Below, one piece after another: positions 5,405 through 6,678 of a stretch of 6,678 bases of DNA. Both the position numbers and the translations under genes were made by a program. Under the pieces are notes generated by a model. It ran no database searches. It saw nothing but the letters and a program-made list of their open reading frames with translations, and had not been told where the DNA came from. Origin of the DNA: Deltaproteobacteria bacterium. Lineage in GTDB: Bacteria > Desulfobacterota > Syntrophia > Syntrophales > UBA2210. The first letter of the stretch is position 1. Each line of letters begins with the position of its first letter. The stretch is from NCBI GenBank assembly GCA_016935875.1, contig JAFGQD010000063.1, forward strand, positions 1 to 6,678. The letters are read 5' to 3'.

Positions 5405-6678
5405 ATGAAAAAAAGACTTGCCAGACTACTCGAAGGATCGATTAATTCCTGCATTGAAAAGAAAATATTAAAAAATACGGACATTCCCTTCATAGAAGTT
5501 GAGCTTCCGAGAGAGGGCTCTCATGGAGATTATGCATCCAATATAGCTATGGTGTTTGCATCGAGCCAGAGGGAAGCTCCCCGCAGGATAGCCGAACGTA
5601 TCGTCGCAAACATCAATGACAGCGACCGGATATTGGACAAAATAGAGATAGCCGGGCCCGGCTTCATAAACTTTTTCATCAGAAGCAGTGTCTGGCCTAC
5701 CCTTCTGGAAGAGGTGGACACGCTTGGAGACAAGTATGGTAAATCCAATATCGGAAATGGCACCAGGGTTCAGGTTGAATTCGTAAGCGCCAATCCCACC
5801 GGTCCACTTCATATAGGACATGCCCGAGGCGCCGTTATCGGCGATACTGTTGCCAATATCCTGCAGGCATCGGGATTTTCAGTGTCCAGGGAATACTACA
5901 TAAATGATGCCGGAAACCAGATGAACATGTTGGGAGAATCCGTGTACTGCAGGTATCTGGGACTGATGGGTGAAGATATTTTGTTTCCAGAAAATTGCTA
6001 CCAAGGACAGTACATTACTGAACTTGCACGGGAAATATATACCAAATTCGGCGACAGGTTCAGCTCAGACAAGGAAGGCTCGATAGCCTTTCTGACAAAA
6101 TACGCGGCCGATTCCATCCTGAACGGGATAAAGGAAGATCTTGAAGCCCTTGGCGTAACCTTCGACCGCTATTTCAGCGAACAAGAGCTGTACACCAATG
6201 ACGGCGTGGCAAAGATCCTTCAAAAACTCAGGGCAGTGGGCTTCATATACGAAGAAGAGGGCACACTGTGGTTCAAGACGATGGATTTCGGCGATGAAAA
6301 AGACCGGGTCGTTGTCAGGGGAAATGGCGACCCCACTTACTTTGCCGCTGACATCGCATATCACCAAGACAAATACTCAAGGGGTTTTGACAAGGTCATC
6401 AATGTATGGGGAGCTGACCACCACGGGTACATTCCCAGAATGCAAGCGGGTATTCAGGCCCTCGGCAGGAAGAAGGAAGATCTTGAAATAGTCCTGGTTC
6501 AGTTGGTGAACCTTCTCAGAGGTGGCGTTCCTGTCCCCATGTCCACCAGGGCCGGTGAATTTGTAACCACAAGAGAAGTGACCGATGAGGTGGGAAAAGA
6601 CGCGGCCAGATATAACTTCCTCATGAGAAGATCAAACAGCCATCTTGACTTTGACCTGGAGCTTGCGAAGGCTCAATC
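5405..6678 (+). CDS. argS: Arginyl-tRNA synthetase, N-terminal 424 residues (3' end outside window)
   Basis: Class Ia aminoacyl-tRNA synthetase that charges tRNA-Arg in the cytoplasm. Residues 1-90 are the ArgRS-specific N-terminal (Add1) tRNA-binding domain, with PREGSHGDYASN at 35-46 and IAGPGFINFF at 82-91. The catalytic domain carries the HIGH motif at 136-139 (ANPTGPLHIGHARGA), the ArgRS signature YYINDAGNQMN at 164-174, DPTYFAADIAYH at 309-320 and WGADHHGYIPRMQ at 335-347. The KMSK loop is degenerate: P378-M379-S380-T381 followed by RAGEFV. The window ends at HLDFDLELAKAQ, so the C-terminal DALR anticodon-binding domain of the usual ~550-560 aa protein is missing. ATG 5405 matches the normal family N-terminus; the best ribosome site (AAGGA, 5381-5385) is unusually far, about 19 bases upstream. 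No frameshift is seen. A terminator lies just before the gene. Confidence 0.96.
   Translation, partial: MKKRLARLLEGSINSCIEKKILKNTDIPFIEVELPREGSHGDYASNIAMVFASSQREAPRRIAERIVANINDSDRILDKIEIAGPGFINFFIRSSVWPTLLEEVDTLGDKYGKSNIGNGTRVQVEFVSANPTGPLHIGHARGAVIGDTVANILQASGFSVSREYYINDAGNQMNMLGESVYCRYLGLMGEDILFPENCYQGQYITELAREIYTKFGDRFSSDKEGSIAFLTKYAADSILNGIKEDLEALGVTFDRYFSEQELYTNDGVAKILQKLRAVGFIYEEEGTLWFKTMDFGDEKDRVVVRGNGDPTYFAADIAYHQDKYSRGFDKVINVWGADHHGYIPRMQAGIQALGRKKEDLEIVLVQLVNLLRGGVPVPMSTRAGEFVTTREVTDEVGKDAARYNFLMRRSNSHLDFDLELAKAQ

Noticed and set aside
5179..5821. Minus-strand open frames opposite the start of argS
   Set aside because: They overlap clear argS coding sequence and the promoter/terminator region and show no family features.

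Overview
The window is one co-directional (+ strand) stretch of a bacterial chromosome. It holds the 3' part of a type IV pilus minor-pilin operon, then a small cysteine-rich gene, then the first three quarters of an arginyl-tRNA synthetase gene. The ArgRS sequence type (NPTGPLHIGH, NDAGNQ, WGADHHGYIPRMQ, a PMST version of the KMSK loop), the PilV-PilW-PilX-PilY1 order and the mixed codon use (many AGA/AGG and ATA codons) suggest a Desulfobacterota/deltaproteobacterium-like organism of moderate GC. This placement is inference from remembered family features, not a search.

Layout. 2-5026 is a tightly packed pilus cluster: pilV (5' end probably outside the window), pilW (start overlaps the pilV stop), pilX (1 base after pilW), pilY1 (37-base gap) and an unrecognised 150-aa exported or pilin-like protein (56-base gap). 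In these systems PilV, PilW and PilX are minor pilins that prime pilus assembly and form a tip complex with PilY1, a large secreted protein with a von Willebrand A domain and a calcium-binding beta-propeller. PilY1 has roles in adhesion, surface sensing and control of retraction. The 150-aa gene sits where a tip or assembly accessory factor would be expected.

5027-5115 is a short intergenic region with a near-consensus sigma70 promoter (TTGACT-17-TATCAT). It serves a 56-aa Cys4 protein (5116-5286), a possible metal-binding conserved hypothetical. 5287-5404 holds a second possible promoter (TTGACA-16-TATAGA) and then a clear Rho-independent terminator only 30-40 bases before argS. Either argS is read through this terminator or the terminator works as a leader attenuator. 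argS (5405 to the window end) is incomplete at its 3' end.

No mobile elements, RNA genes or CRISPR arrays were seen. The points most worth a second look are a run of ten G at the pilV/pilW junction whose length sets the reading-frame relation of the two genes, the terminator between the last promoter and argS, the two-way signal sequence of the 150-aa protein, and the small Cys4 gene with its own strong promoter. I did not find convincing evidence of an undescribed multi-gene system.
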